DNA from: Apoda limacodes
Taxonomy: Eukaryota > Arthropoda > Insecta > Lepidoptera > Limacodidae
DNA: 64,000 nucleotides
Assembly (NCBI GenBank): GCA_946406115.1
Contig: OX291542.1
Location: forward strand, 23,943,321 to 24,007,320
Direction of reading: 5' to 3'
Part shown: one piece after another, positions 21,301 through 31,135 of the stretch
Layout of the letters: the number at the start of each line of letters is the position of its first letter
Numbering within the stretch: the first letter of the stretch is position 1
Made by a program: the position numbers and the translations under genes
Notes under the pieces: generated by a model
What the model was told of the DNA's origin: nothing
Seen by the model: the letters and a program-made list of their open reading frames with translations, nothing else
Database searches by the model: none

Positions 21301-24300
21301 ATTTCAGTGTTAGATAGACCATTTATCGAGGAAGGCTATAGGCTGTATATCATTACGCTTAGACCAATAGGAGCGGAGCACCAATGAAGAATGTTTCAAA
21401 ATCGGGAGATTTTTTCCTTTTAAGATCTTCCGCTCCGTGCGCTGCGTAAACGGTTAAAGTTTCGCAAAAATCATGTATGACAGAATTGTTCCTCTTTAAA
21501 ATTTCTAAAAAAAAGTCCGCGACAGCATATGTCTATCTTTTAAGTTTGGCTCACTATAACCTTTTTTATGCCAACCAAATTTGTTGCATTGTTTGCGAAG
21601 GTGTTTCTATAAACATGATATTAATCCTTATCCAAATAAATACGTTATGCATCACAAGTCTTTAATTTAAAACGGAATTTCCCTTTACATCATTCGATTT
21701 TAATGAATATCTTAGGAGATATCGCAGTTTTAAAATAACATGTCAGCAAAATAATGATCAAGTATTGCGCGCGCATATATGATGTGCAAGGCAGGCGGGC
21801 AGTCATGAGGGGGAAGGGCGGTACTTATTATTTAAAAATATTTTCACCTTCTAAGTTTTTTCTATAATTGAGGAGTTGCCGTTAGAATCGGACGAAGACG
21901 AAGCCGCTGGCAAAAGCTAGTTAATGTATAAAGCCAAATTTCAAACATGTTGATTTGACTGTCAGCCTAATTAGGTTATTGATGTTTTCTGTTTAATAGA
22001 TTTTTTACTCAATACTTTTCGTTATACCAAAAAAGTAACCCTTTTTTCGTGAAATTCTTATTTTAGAAGTTTTTTGCTTTGAATTAAAAATGCATAAACC
22101 AAAAAATCTACTGCAGGGAAAACATCAGCTACTTAGATTATTTAAAAACAAACATTTAACATACGTTTGAGAATTGCGGTAATATATACATGGAGAATGA
22201 GAAGCGCGGAAAAAAAAATTAGCTTCAATAGCAAAATTTGCAAGCGTTAGCTAAAACTCTTTCAAATTAGGGATTTAGAAGACTTTCGCTAAAACAGACA
22301 AGATTTTTTAGCTGTAGAATTTTAGTTAATCCAGCTAATTTTCATAATCCTAGCAATGAAGTAATTTAGCAGTGTTATCACGAATGGACACGATACCTTA
22401 TCACATTTTAGCAAACAGTAACAATTTTAGCTTATTTCCTTACGACTGCTACTTTTTTCATTGAAACAACTAATCTTTGTGGGCAGACAATCAAAAAATT
22501 TGCTACGTCATTCATAAAGTTAGCAGCAGATGTAAAATTTTATCATATTTTATAACTGCGACTATTAACTTTTTTGGTTAAAAATTAGCTCTCATTACCA
22601 AATTTTTTATTTGCTACTGCGAATAGCGTATATTTACAAACACATTACAAACGGTATTAGCAAAGTAACACATTTTATTCGCTATATCAAAAAAGTATTT
22701 TGTAACACCTGGCAGTTGCTTGGTTGTAAAAGCCAATAGTTCTTGTTGTGTCAAATAATCAGTTAGCTCGCATTCACATTATGTTTAGTTGCGGCGGTGA
22801 AAAGCGTATGTCCTTGCTAATTTTCTTAGTAGAATTAAAAAAGTTTATTCGATAAATCAATAAAGTATTATATCAATAAATTACTTTCAGATTACATATT
22901 TGTGCCGTTTGCAGTAGAGACGCTCGGCCTATGGGGTCCATCTGCTCATAAGTTTTTAATTCTATTTTACCGTGCTTAAAAGCTGCTTCTGGCGACAAGA
23001 GGGCTGGCTCATTTCTCGCTCAGAGAATAAGTATTTCGATTCAGAGGAGAAATGCAGCCAGCGTTCTTGGAACTCTACCACGCGGGCACACACTTTTTTT
23101 ATAATTAGCTTTTAAGTTTCTTAGTAGGTGAAGGTGTTAAATGATATATTTTGTAACTATTTAATTTCAAATACAAAAACCTGTTCTGCTTAAAAAAAAA
23201 GGATTTCTTAGCCCTTGACCACTGGTTAGTGACAGAAGTCAATAATTTTTGTTGCATCAAGGAATTAGTTAGCTTTTATACACGATATATTTAGTTGTGG
23301 CGGCAAAAAGCGTGTATACCATTGCTAATTTTTAGGCATAATTAACCAAGCCTATCCTCTATATCAAAAAAGTATTTAGTAACTCCTAAGAGCTGCTTAG
23401 TGGTAATAGCCTATTTTGCTGGGTCCAAGAATAAGTGAGTTTATATTTAGAATGTAATTAGTTGCGGCGGCGAGGAGAGTATATTACTATTGCTAATTGT
23501 CTTAGTATAATTAATCAAGTTTATTCGCTAAATCTATGAAGTATTTAGTAGCTCTTGACAATTGGCTAGTCGTAGCATATAAAAGTTTTGTGGCATCAAA
23601 TATAATTAGTTAGCTTTTATCTCCTGGGAGACTGCGAATTCGAAAATTGAACGAAAACGTATAAAACAAAACGCGGTATCGAGCCATCCACGCACCACCG
23701 TCTAAAGTATTCATTTTATAATAAAAATAATCAATTAAGTAAATTGACAATTCATTTAATACTTATTTAGCACGATAAAGAGTTGATGGTGAAGGTTTAA
23801 ATCTACTTTAGCTTGACACCTTTAAAGTACCTTATTGAACGAGAAATTCTTGTATATATGTATATATATAATCTGAATCTCGGAAACAGCTTAAAAGATT
23901 TTCATGAAAGTTGCGGGGTTCCGGGGGCAATAAATTGATCTAGCTAGGTTTCATTTTTAGAAAACGTCGTTTTATCCATGTTTATGATAAACTGAAAAGT
24001 ATGACTTTTCCTGACATCTATTGGCGAGTAGTAATACTATTTTTGTAATCACTTGACAATGGCGTTGTTAATCAACAGTGAAGCTACTTGACAATAAAAA
24101 AATAAAAATATATTTTAAAATCTTATTTGATAAAACCTATCTAGACAGGGACCCAATTTTCTTGGCCCCAGGGCCTTTGGTTATTATATATTATATATAC
24201 CGTCTGACCGGGCAGACGTTGTCCAGCATGATATCGACTATAGCGCCATTTGCTGGGCTGATTTGTAATTCTTAACCATCCAAGGTGCCACCCAAACGCA

Positions 24301-27300
24301 TACAAAAAAGCATTCAAATGGGTCCAGCTGTTTAGGAGGAATACAGTGAAATACACACGTACAGTAGAATAATATATAAAGATATATATATATATATATA
24401 AACAAGCATTCAATTGTTGTAGACTAAATCCATAATTCTGGATTGTATGAGCTGTCTTCTAAAATTTGTAGTCGGAGTCCAAAAAAGCACTCATGTAATT
24501 CATTAGATAGAGGCCTTATTAATTTATAATCGTTACGACTTTTAGGTTTTAACCTATTATTTAATAACTAGCTGCTGCCCGCGACGCAGTGTTTTAAAAG
24601 TGAAAAAATTGAAATCGGGAAATTTGCCAAATAAAAATCGGGAGAAATTATCTATCACTTTTTATCTTCATACCACCTCTTACGAATTAACTTAAAAACA
24701 TTTTCTCGTCAATATTATAAATAAACTTACATATTGTGTTCTTTTTGAGAAACTCTTATATATTTTAATTCAAATCGATTTAATAATTAATCTTTTCGGG
24801 AAGGATCGCCATAACTATATGTGTTCTGTGGCCATAACTATCCTACAGAACTCTCCTTCATACACTCACTAAATAATAATGAATGAACTCTTAGGTATTT
24901 CAGTGTCTAAGGTATGGATTTTTTTTACCATTTAGCGTCACGAAAAAAAGATGGAATCGAACAAAATATATGAACATAAAGTTTATAACGCCACTACCTA
25001 TCGATCGAAAAAAAAATTGACTTGTGGCTTTCTATGCTATGGATATTTAAACAGCAATATACCTATTTAGGAGAAACTAGACTTAAAACATTTCAATATT
25101 CAATACATAAATACCTATATTCATAATTTTAAAACCAACCACGAGTAAGTGAATGTTTTTTTTTTTCAAAATAAAAGTAATAAAAACGCTACGTAAACGC
25201 TTTCAAAAACGCTCTGTCTATAGCAATACTGCACGATTTTTCGATTGTAACTTGTCTAAGGCCCCACCCCAGGTTTCATTTAGTTTTGCTGTATATTGAA
25301 TATAATCTCCAGCGTCAGTTTTTTAAAAATACTGATATACTGTAAATCGGGAGAGATTGAAGCCAAATCAGGATATCGGGAGACAACAGCCAAAATCAGT
25401 AGATCTCCCGATAAATCGGGAACTTTTGCAACACACGTGAACGCTATACTATAACATCACTTTTTGTGAACGAAACCATAGCGCGAACTAATTCGACGCC
25501 AACGCCATCTAGTTAGCAAATAGGAAACATTATTATATGGTGAAAAATTATAACATGACGAAGAGTTTAAAACAGTTATGACTTTACACGATTTTTTAAC
25601 ATAAAATAAATGGCTATGTGTGAGTAGAATAATTAATATATATGTTGACCCGACTTCTTAATAATATTCGTGCCAAATTTGAAGTAAATCCATGCAGTAC
25701 TTTTTGAGTTTATCCCGAACATATATACAGACAAACAGACAAAAATTCTAAAAACTATATTTTTGGCTTCGGTATCGATTGTAGATCACACCCCAAGTAT
25801 TCTTTTAAAAAAATATTCAATGTACAGTTTTGACTTTCCTACCATTGTATTATATGTAAGATATAGATAAGATATATATCTATATCATAAGTTGTCATAA
25901 GATACCACTCAATGGTAAACAATAAAGGTGTGTTCCACTTTAATCCTAACATTAACAATCTTTACAGTACTTAGAGCGCGCATGGTATGTATGTAAATAT
26001 TTTACATATAAGTTTTATGAATTTTTGAAACAACTCATAAACTGTATTTCATTGTAGGTTGAAGGGATCGGAGGAAGTAATGCTCCAATCACAACCGACA
26101 AAGGTATTGTGGATCATATGGAAGTAGTTAATGACCAAGAGGCTTTCCTAATGGCAAGAGAGATTGTGCGAAAAGAAGGACTGCTGTGTGGTATTTTTTA
26201 TTATTACTGTATTACATTTACAAGGAAGTAGTATCATATACAAGGAATAGGATAGGAATATCGATATATTCCTATGTTCCCCTTGGACAACCTTGATAAA
26301 TATTCCCCTAACGTTTCCCCGAGATCAAAAGTTATCCAGGATTCAGAATTTTGGGATAATAAGCACCTTTTCCAAAATTTTAAGCGGAAATGGCTTTTTT
26401 TATACCACTAATGTGGCAAAGAAGCTTACGGTCCGCTTAATGGTAAGCGGTCACCGTAGCCTATGGATGCTTGCAACACCAGGGGTATGACTCGCGCATT
26501 GCCGACCCTTCAAAAATCTAATAACTTATTTCTTGAAGAACCCCATACTGTAGTTCTTAGAGAAAACCATGGCAGGGAGCTCATTCGACAACCCAAGCGT
26601 TCGCGGAAGAAAGTGGTTTACCTGAAACCGCCTGCTGATGGCTAGAGGTGCGATGGTAGAAATTAGCCGTGGGTATCATTTCAAACAATTACTCAGGACA
26701 CATCCCATTGTACAAGCGGTAAAACACACACGAGGAGCACCTATTTTGCCGATGAATTGGAAATTGCGTATTAATTTAGAAATATTCGGATCCTCATTAT
26801 TACGAGCCGTGGTCCAAGCCTCATAGGCTTTCTTTCCCACGGAAAACCATAATAGACCATCGTAGATTGAAATAAAAAGCATTACAAGGTAAAAACTTTC
26901 AAACCGACTTCTGCATTTATAATATTGGAATTCCTATAATCAAAGTAGTTATGGTAAATAGCTTCTTTTGATATTAATGATAAATGATTTGATTTTTCAT
27001 TTCTCGTTGGTACCTATTAGACCTAATATGGTAAAATTCAAGCGTATAATTAAATTTTTGTAGAATTTTTATCATTTAGACTAACGTATTTTCCAAAGCG
27101 TTCGCTAAGATTTTTTTTTGGATGCCATGCTCATAAAATAGACGTAGGTATACTGAATACCAAACATAAACATAGGTGGCAGCAGCGGCTTAGCAATGGT
27201 TGCAGCTGTCAAAGCGGCTAAAAAGTTGAACTTGGGTGTCGGGAAACGCATAGTCGTGGTCTTACCCGACGGGATCCGCAACTATATGTCCAAGTTCGTC

Positions 27301-30068
27301 ACTGACCAGTGGATGGAAGCTCATTTCTTCCAGGATCCCCCTGAGCATACCATGAAGTAAGTACATCTATAGATATATTCATAGATAGCCTACATTCTAC
27401 TTTTTATTATATTTATAATATTTAATATGAAAGTGATTCTACAAAATCTTCGCAATTGATATTAAACACAGTGTAAGAAAGGTATCAGCAGCGAATTCAA
27501 TTGTTGAAACAGTTCTTAATGTTACTTGAGACCTGAGACACGTAGCTAGTATTTTAGGAAAAATGACGAAGAGTTTTAAAATAGTTGGGCCACAATAACA
27601 CAAGTTTAGTTAGAGTTATATTTTATCAGTACATTACTCATATTCAACATATATATAAATATATATCTACTTATTGAATTATGCCTGCATATAAAGGTAT
27701 CTGTTTAGTTACGAATGTCATGTCATGATCAATTTAAAGAGTAATAAAATTTTAAAATTATTCTATAATTTATACAAATTACAGATGGTGGAAGCAACCT
27801 ATAACAAAGTTGCGTCTACATCACAAATATCCACTTATCGACGCTACTAGCACTTGTAAACAGGCTGTTAAGAAAATGAGCTGCGGAAACGCTGCTATTG
27901 TTGTAAACAAAAAAGGGTAGGTTTTTAATGACCTCAGCCATCGAAACAAATTGCTATATATGTAATAGGTGAAATAACGTAGAAACGAGAATGCTTGTTG
28001 AAACTTTTTAGCTGAAAATTTCTAACTATCTTCCTCCAGAACCGCAAAGTGTGTCCGCATCCAAAAACCGATTAAGTGAATCTCGTTACACGCACAGTAG
28101 AGGGTTCCGTTGTAACTGTTGTAACTGAAAAATAGTCAGTACCGATTTAAAATTTAAAGTTTTTCGAACGATTCTTAACAATAATCAATCACAAACTTAT
28201 CTAGGAATAGGTAGTTCGAAAGACCCTGTACCGCCAAGCACCCCGCTGCCGCCTAGTCCAATGCGTTATTCGAACGTATACTGTTATCAATTTAGTAAGT
28301 ATTAGTATTCAGAATGTTATAATTTTATTTTTCTATAATGTTACATGGTTCATAAACTTATATTTAATAACTGTTTAACACAAGTGCCAACTTTATCTTA
28401 GTACCTTTTAATGGACTTAGTACGAAATTTTCACTTTTCCGATTAATTTTTTTAAGTTGATCGACTATTACTCATTAATTTGTAAAGCCTACTTAGCTAT
28501 TATTGTTTTTTCCATTTAGTTTCGTTATGTGCTACTCCCATGATTTCCTTCACACACGAAACGAAATAAAGAATAGCCGTTTAGCTCACAGTAGGGGGAC
28601 ACTCCGCTCAAACAAAAATTTTCAAAGATTAAAAAAATGGTGTTCACACATCCTCAATGTAAACACGAGTTATCCAACGACACCCCACACTATGGGGTAG
28701 AGGAAAAAATAAATCATTCCCACTTTAAGTGTAGGAGAGCCCTCGGAGGAGGAGAATCTTTAAGCCAAGCCGCGGACAGACGGACAGATGGACAGACGGA
28801 TGGTCGGACATGGCGAAACTATAAGGGTTCGCCTCGTTGACTACGGAACCCTAAAAAGGAACTTGCTTTAAAACAGTTAAATTTTCATCTTCACAAAATA
28901 TAATTTAGTGATATTTCTATTGTAAGTATTTATTTCTTTCTGAATATTATTCCATTTAATTTTTTTTATAATGTATGGTATTTTCACATTTTTCAGATGG
29001 TTTGTCGGAGCGGTAACCAAAGACAGCTTACGGAAGGCAGCTACTAACCCTACCAAGCTACCCGATAGCGATTCAGAGGAGCTCAACTTCAACGACATAG
29101 TGACCAACCGCCTAGTCAAGCATTGTTACACCCTGCCTAAAAACGGGAAGAAAGGAGTTCCTACTATAGGATTAATATCCCGTATGCTGGACATCACGCC
29201 CTTCGTGGTCATAGGGAAAGAGCACCAGAATTCTGAAAAAGGTTAAAAAAAACTCAATGAATCTGATCATTGTGCTTATTTTCGTTCGAATAATGCTTAG
29301 TTACGATTTTTGTACAAGTTACCTATGTATTAAAAAAAACACTTGGCGAGTGTTAGAAACATTTTCTTAGTTAGGCCAGAAGTAGGTATAGGTATAGTAG
29401 AAATAGCTAAAGAATAATACTGATGGCGTATTTAATTGGTCCATTGCTCAACGTACCTGTGTTGACAACAGGCCAACCTCATAGATAACTTATTTATAGC
29501 CAACCTTCTATTCCTCCTTGTCTACAAAACACACACCCATTCACTACAGTTTCATCGAACACGATAGCCGATCTCCATCGGGGAAATCAACGCTTACCCA
29601 CAGAAGAAACTTTATTTATACTATTAAGATTGGTAGAACTGGTAACTTGGTAAAATTATCAAGTATTAGAATATAACTCAGAAATAACAAAGTTTTAAGG
29701 TTCGATCAGCCGACAAGGAGTAAAAAATATTTGCCAACTTGACGATAACGAAGACCCTCCTACTGCGTTCAAATACTGACTGGCCGCGAGGTAACTGTAC
29801 CGAACAATAGGTCTACCCAATGTCTCCACAGTTTTTTGTAACTATAACCCAATGATAGTACATATAATTATTAAAAGGTACCTGGTAAGAGGCCGTCCCA
29901 CGCTGCATCTTTGTGATCCATCGTCTTATCGGTTCTACTAGCGATGTAGCCTGCCCATTGCCACTTGGTTTTTACTAATCTTTCATTTTTCTTTCAGATT
30001 ACTTTGTACCTGAAGGTGTAGCGACTGGCGATGACGTCCTTGATTATATTTTTCAATTTCAAGTCTAA
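18185..30068 (+). CDS. CBS: Cystathionine beta-synthase gene A
   Basis: PLP enzyme of transsulfuration, condensing homocysteine with serine to cystathionine; cytosolic in animals. Nine exons: 18185-18332, 18881-19048, 20029-20195, 20692-20919, 26058-26190, 27176-27356, 27785-27916, 28997-29241, 29998-30068; all GT-AG, phases continuous, 490 residues from ATG at 18185. Key parts: PLP Lys63 in AGSIKDRI, substrate loop TSGNTG at 90-95, phosphate loop GTGGT at 195-199, CGGSSG at 281-286, then [12 protein letters not shown] and a C-terminal CBS-domain (Bateman) pair from about 343. Odd points: Phe162 where most CBS enzymes have Tyr after Asp-Gln, Ala59 for the usual Gly, and exon 3 five codons shorter than in gene B. 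The start is uncertain: an acceptor at 18239-18240 could instead join an unseen 5' exon. No haem-module exon was recognised. Confidence 0.93.
18881..19048 (+). CDS. CBS: CBS-A exon 2 (PLP lysine)
   Basis: 168 nt, the same length as gene B exon 2. It reads [19 protein letters not shown] to [17 protein letters not shown], with the Schiff-base lysine in SIKDR and the SGNTG loop. Acceptor TTTAG at 18880, donor GTACAA at 19049. Confidence 0.95.
19285..19557 (-). mobile_element. tRNA-derived SINE
   Basis: Read on the minus strand, the head (19557 to about 19490) has a B-box-like GGGTTCGATTCCCGC after CTGCTATGCAGAGGATG. The body contains GGGCCAGACGGCGCTATGTG and the tail ends in TTA-type repeats at about 19285-19320. 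This is a familiar lepidopteran SINE layout. It lies in CBS-A intron 2 in antisense orientation. Confidence 0.8.
20029..20195 (+). CDS. CBS: CBS-A exon 3
   Basis: 167 nt. It completes a Gly codon and reads [19 protein letters not shown] to DNTVMLDQ, phase 0 at the end. Gene B's counterpart is 182 nt, so A lacks five residues in the segment after FGAEVIQ. Confidence 0.94.
20692..20919 (+). CDS. CBS: CBS-A exon 4 (phosphate loop)
   Basis: 228 nt, phase 0 at both ends: [19 protein letters not shown] to GKRHPFL. It contains [10 protein letters not shown], which binds the PLP phosphate. The first residue is Phe, where gene B and most CBS proteins have Tyr. Confidence 0.95.
21222..21921 (+). mobile_element. 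Non-autonomous Helitron, both ends present
   Basis: 700 bp from TCTATACTAATATAAAG to GGCAAAAGCTAGT, with host A immediately left (21221) and T right (21922), as expected for insertion between A and T without target duplication. A GC-rich GACGAAGCCGC segment precedes the end. No Rep/helicase frame. Confidence 0.85.
22590..23620. repeat. Degenerate ~168-bp tandem repeat
   Basis: The word TTAGTTG(C/T)GGCGG recurs at 22784, 23290 and 23457 and the word GTTAGCT(C/T) with GCATCAA/TGTCAAA nearby repeats in register (about 22709, 23213, 23382, 23550). The spacing is 167-169 bp, or three times that across an insertion. The units are heavily diverged, so the array is old. Confidence 0.65.
22890..23100 (+). 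mobile_element. Retroelement-type coding fragment
   Basis: In frame from 22890 it reads [20 protein letters not shown], a segment frequently met in lepidopteran retroelement-like open frames, and then decays with stops. It interrupts the 168-bp repeat array. The parent element was not determined. Confidence 0.45.
24567..24600 (-). mobile_element. Helitron 3' end, inverted
   Basis: ACTAGCTGCTGCCCGCGAC on the + strand is the inverse of the usual GCGGGCAACAGCTAGT end. Its 5' end was not found to the right. Confidence 0.55.
26058..26190 (+). CDS. CBS: CBS-A exon 5
   Basis: 133 nt, equal to gene B exon 5. It reads [19 protein letters not shown] to RKEGLLCG, ending in phase 1 before GTATTT at 26191. 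It is the last gene A exon that is present only once. Confidence 0.95.
26395..26733 (-). mobile_element. LINE 3' end spanning the left duplication breakpoint
   Basis: The + strand begins with T-rich sequence then ATACCACTAATGTGGCAAAG, the inverse of the 3' end seen at about 5230-5260. The LINE continues without a break across 26680, where the duplicated unit starts, so this is the ancestral arrangement on the left. Only its last ~54 bp recur at 39074-39127. Confidence 0.85.
27176..27356 (+). CDS. CBS: CBS-A exon 6 (copy 1)
   Basis: 181 nt: completes Gly, then [37 protein letters not shown] and [16 protein letters not shown]. Phase 2 at the end, before GTAAGT. Confidence 0.95.
27785..27916 (+). 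CDS. CBS: CBS-A exon 7 (copy 1), start of CBS-domain pair
   Basis: 132 nt: [20 protein letters not shown] to AAIVVNKKG. This begins the C-terminal regulatory region. Codon 375 (27882-27884) is TGC (Cys) here but TAC (Tyr) in copy 2. Confidence 0.94.
28560..28852 (+). mobile_element. Interspersed repeat in CBS-A intron 7
   Basis: Contains CACACTATGGGGTAGAGG, a GGACAGACGGACAGATGG run and ends near CTACGGAACCCTAAAAA. The part at about 28640-28745 recurs inverted at about 36545-36655. The short open frames over it are repeat sequence, not exons. Duplicate at 40950-41242. Confidence 0.6.
28997..29241 (+). CDS. CBS: CBS-A exon 8 (copy 1)
   Basis: 245 nt: [19 protein letters not shown] to [15 protein letters not shown], the rest of the CBS-domain pair. 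Acceptor TTTTTCAG is strong. The donor GTTAAA at 29242 is weak, but exon 9 continues in phase. Confidence 0.92.
29998..30068 (+). CDS. CBS: CBS-A exon 9 (copy 1), last
   Basis: 71 nt after [26 protein letters not shown] then QFQV and TAA at 30066-30068. The stop is 16 bp before a Helitron 5' end. Confidence 0.93.
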
Positions 30069-30095
30069 TTTTCGAAACCGGAAATCTATACATAT

Positions 30096-30101
30096 AATAA
30101 A
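30096..30101 (+). terminator. Candidate CBS-A poly(A) signal inside the Helitron end
   Basis: AATAAA starts 28 bp after the CBS-A stop and lies within the first 17 bp of the Helitron. It is the first such hexamer downstream of the gene. Whether it is used is not shown. Confidence 0.45.
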
Positions 30102-30794
30102 ACTGTAGAGGTCGAATGTCTGTACATAGAAAAAAATGATTAAAACCAAGTCAGGGGAATGTAAAAAGAGGGAAAATACCAAAATATGTTTTTTTTAATT
30201 TTTTTGTTTTTCTGTCTGTTTGTCTGTTTGTACGGGCTAATCTCCGAAATGGCTGGACCGATTTCAATGAAATTTTGCATGGTGATTCCTTATATCCCAG
30301 GTCAACATCTTAGACACTTTTTATTCCAGAAAGTTAAAGGGTTCCCGTGGGATAGTTAAAAAACCATAGTAACTTGGACATCTTAGTACACACAACTTAT
30401 GTACCTACCTAATGCTGATACTTTATATTACCTCTCGAAATCTTATAAAAGTGACGGGATTCAGTGGCAAAGAAAATTGCTACGGATCCCTATTTAATGC
30501 GTAGCCAGTTGGCCGGCTGAACTTGAAGAGGTTTAGTAACCTGTGAAAATCTCTTACCGTGCTTCTGGCTTTCCCAAATCGATTAAATAACTGAATAACT
30601 GAATATTTCTGCGAGTTCTAACGTGGGTGACTTTTTACCCTATACTTTACGGTAAATTTTCAATAGATGGTGCTTTTAGGTTTTAGAACGCACTATTAAA
30701 ATTAACCAAAAGTAATCAAGTTATGATACGCTCTCATGTCTCGGAATATAGTATTTTTCTGGGAAAATAACATAGATCCAATTATTAAATTGAC

Positions 30795-31135
30795 TTGGCT
30801 TAGGCAATACGGATACTGATATAACCTTGCGATTTGGTGAATGCAAATTGTTTCCTTCTTATTTATTTGGCTTAGAAAATACGGATTTTAATATAGCCCT
30901 ACGATTTGGTCAATAAAAATTGTTTTTTTTTTCTTAACTTGGCTTAGGAAAAACGGATTTTGATATAGTTTTGCGATTTGGTAAATGAAAATTGTTATCT
31001 TCTTATTTGGCTTAGGAAATACGGATTTTGATATAGCTATACGATTTGGTCATTAAAAATTGTTTTCTTTGTAACTTGGCTTAGGCAATACGGATTCTGA
31101 TATATAGCTCCACGATTTGGTCATTAAAATATTGT
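30795..31135. repeat. ~70-bp minisatellite, five units (copy 1)
   Basis: TTGGCTTAG recurs at 30795, 30867, 30939, 31007 and 31076, each followed by AATACGGATTTTGATATAG-like sequence, GATTTGGT and AAAATTGTT. Units are 68-72 bp. It lies inside the Helitron just before the helicase relic. Copy 2 at 43185-43525. Confidence 0.85.

Larger units (their letters stand above)
20920..26057 (+). other. CBS-A intron 4 (5.1 kb), repeat-filled
   Basis: Contains a complete short Helitron (21222-21921), a degenerate ~168-bp tandem repeat (about 22590-23620) with a retroelement-like insert, an inverted Helitron end (24567-24571), a dinucleotide AT run at about 24384-24400, and other transposon scraps. No exon seen. 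Confidence 0.8.

Noticed and set aside
28637..28840. Small coding exon in CBS-A intron 7
   Set aside because: Sequence belongs to an interspersed repeat also found inverted near 36.6 kb, and CBS exons 7 and 8 join in phase without it.
18185..30068. Horizontally acquired bacterial beta-cyanoalanine/cysteine synthase, known in some Lepidoptera
   Set aside because: The genes have many introns, eukaryotic CBS core motifs and a C-terminal CBS-domain region, so they are endogenous-type cystathionine beta-synthases.
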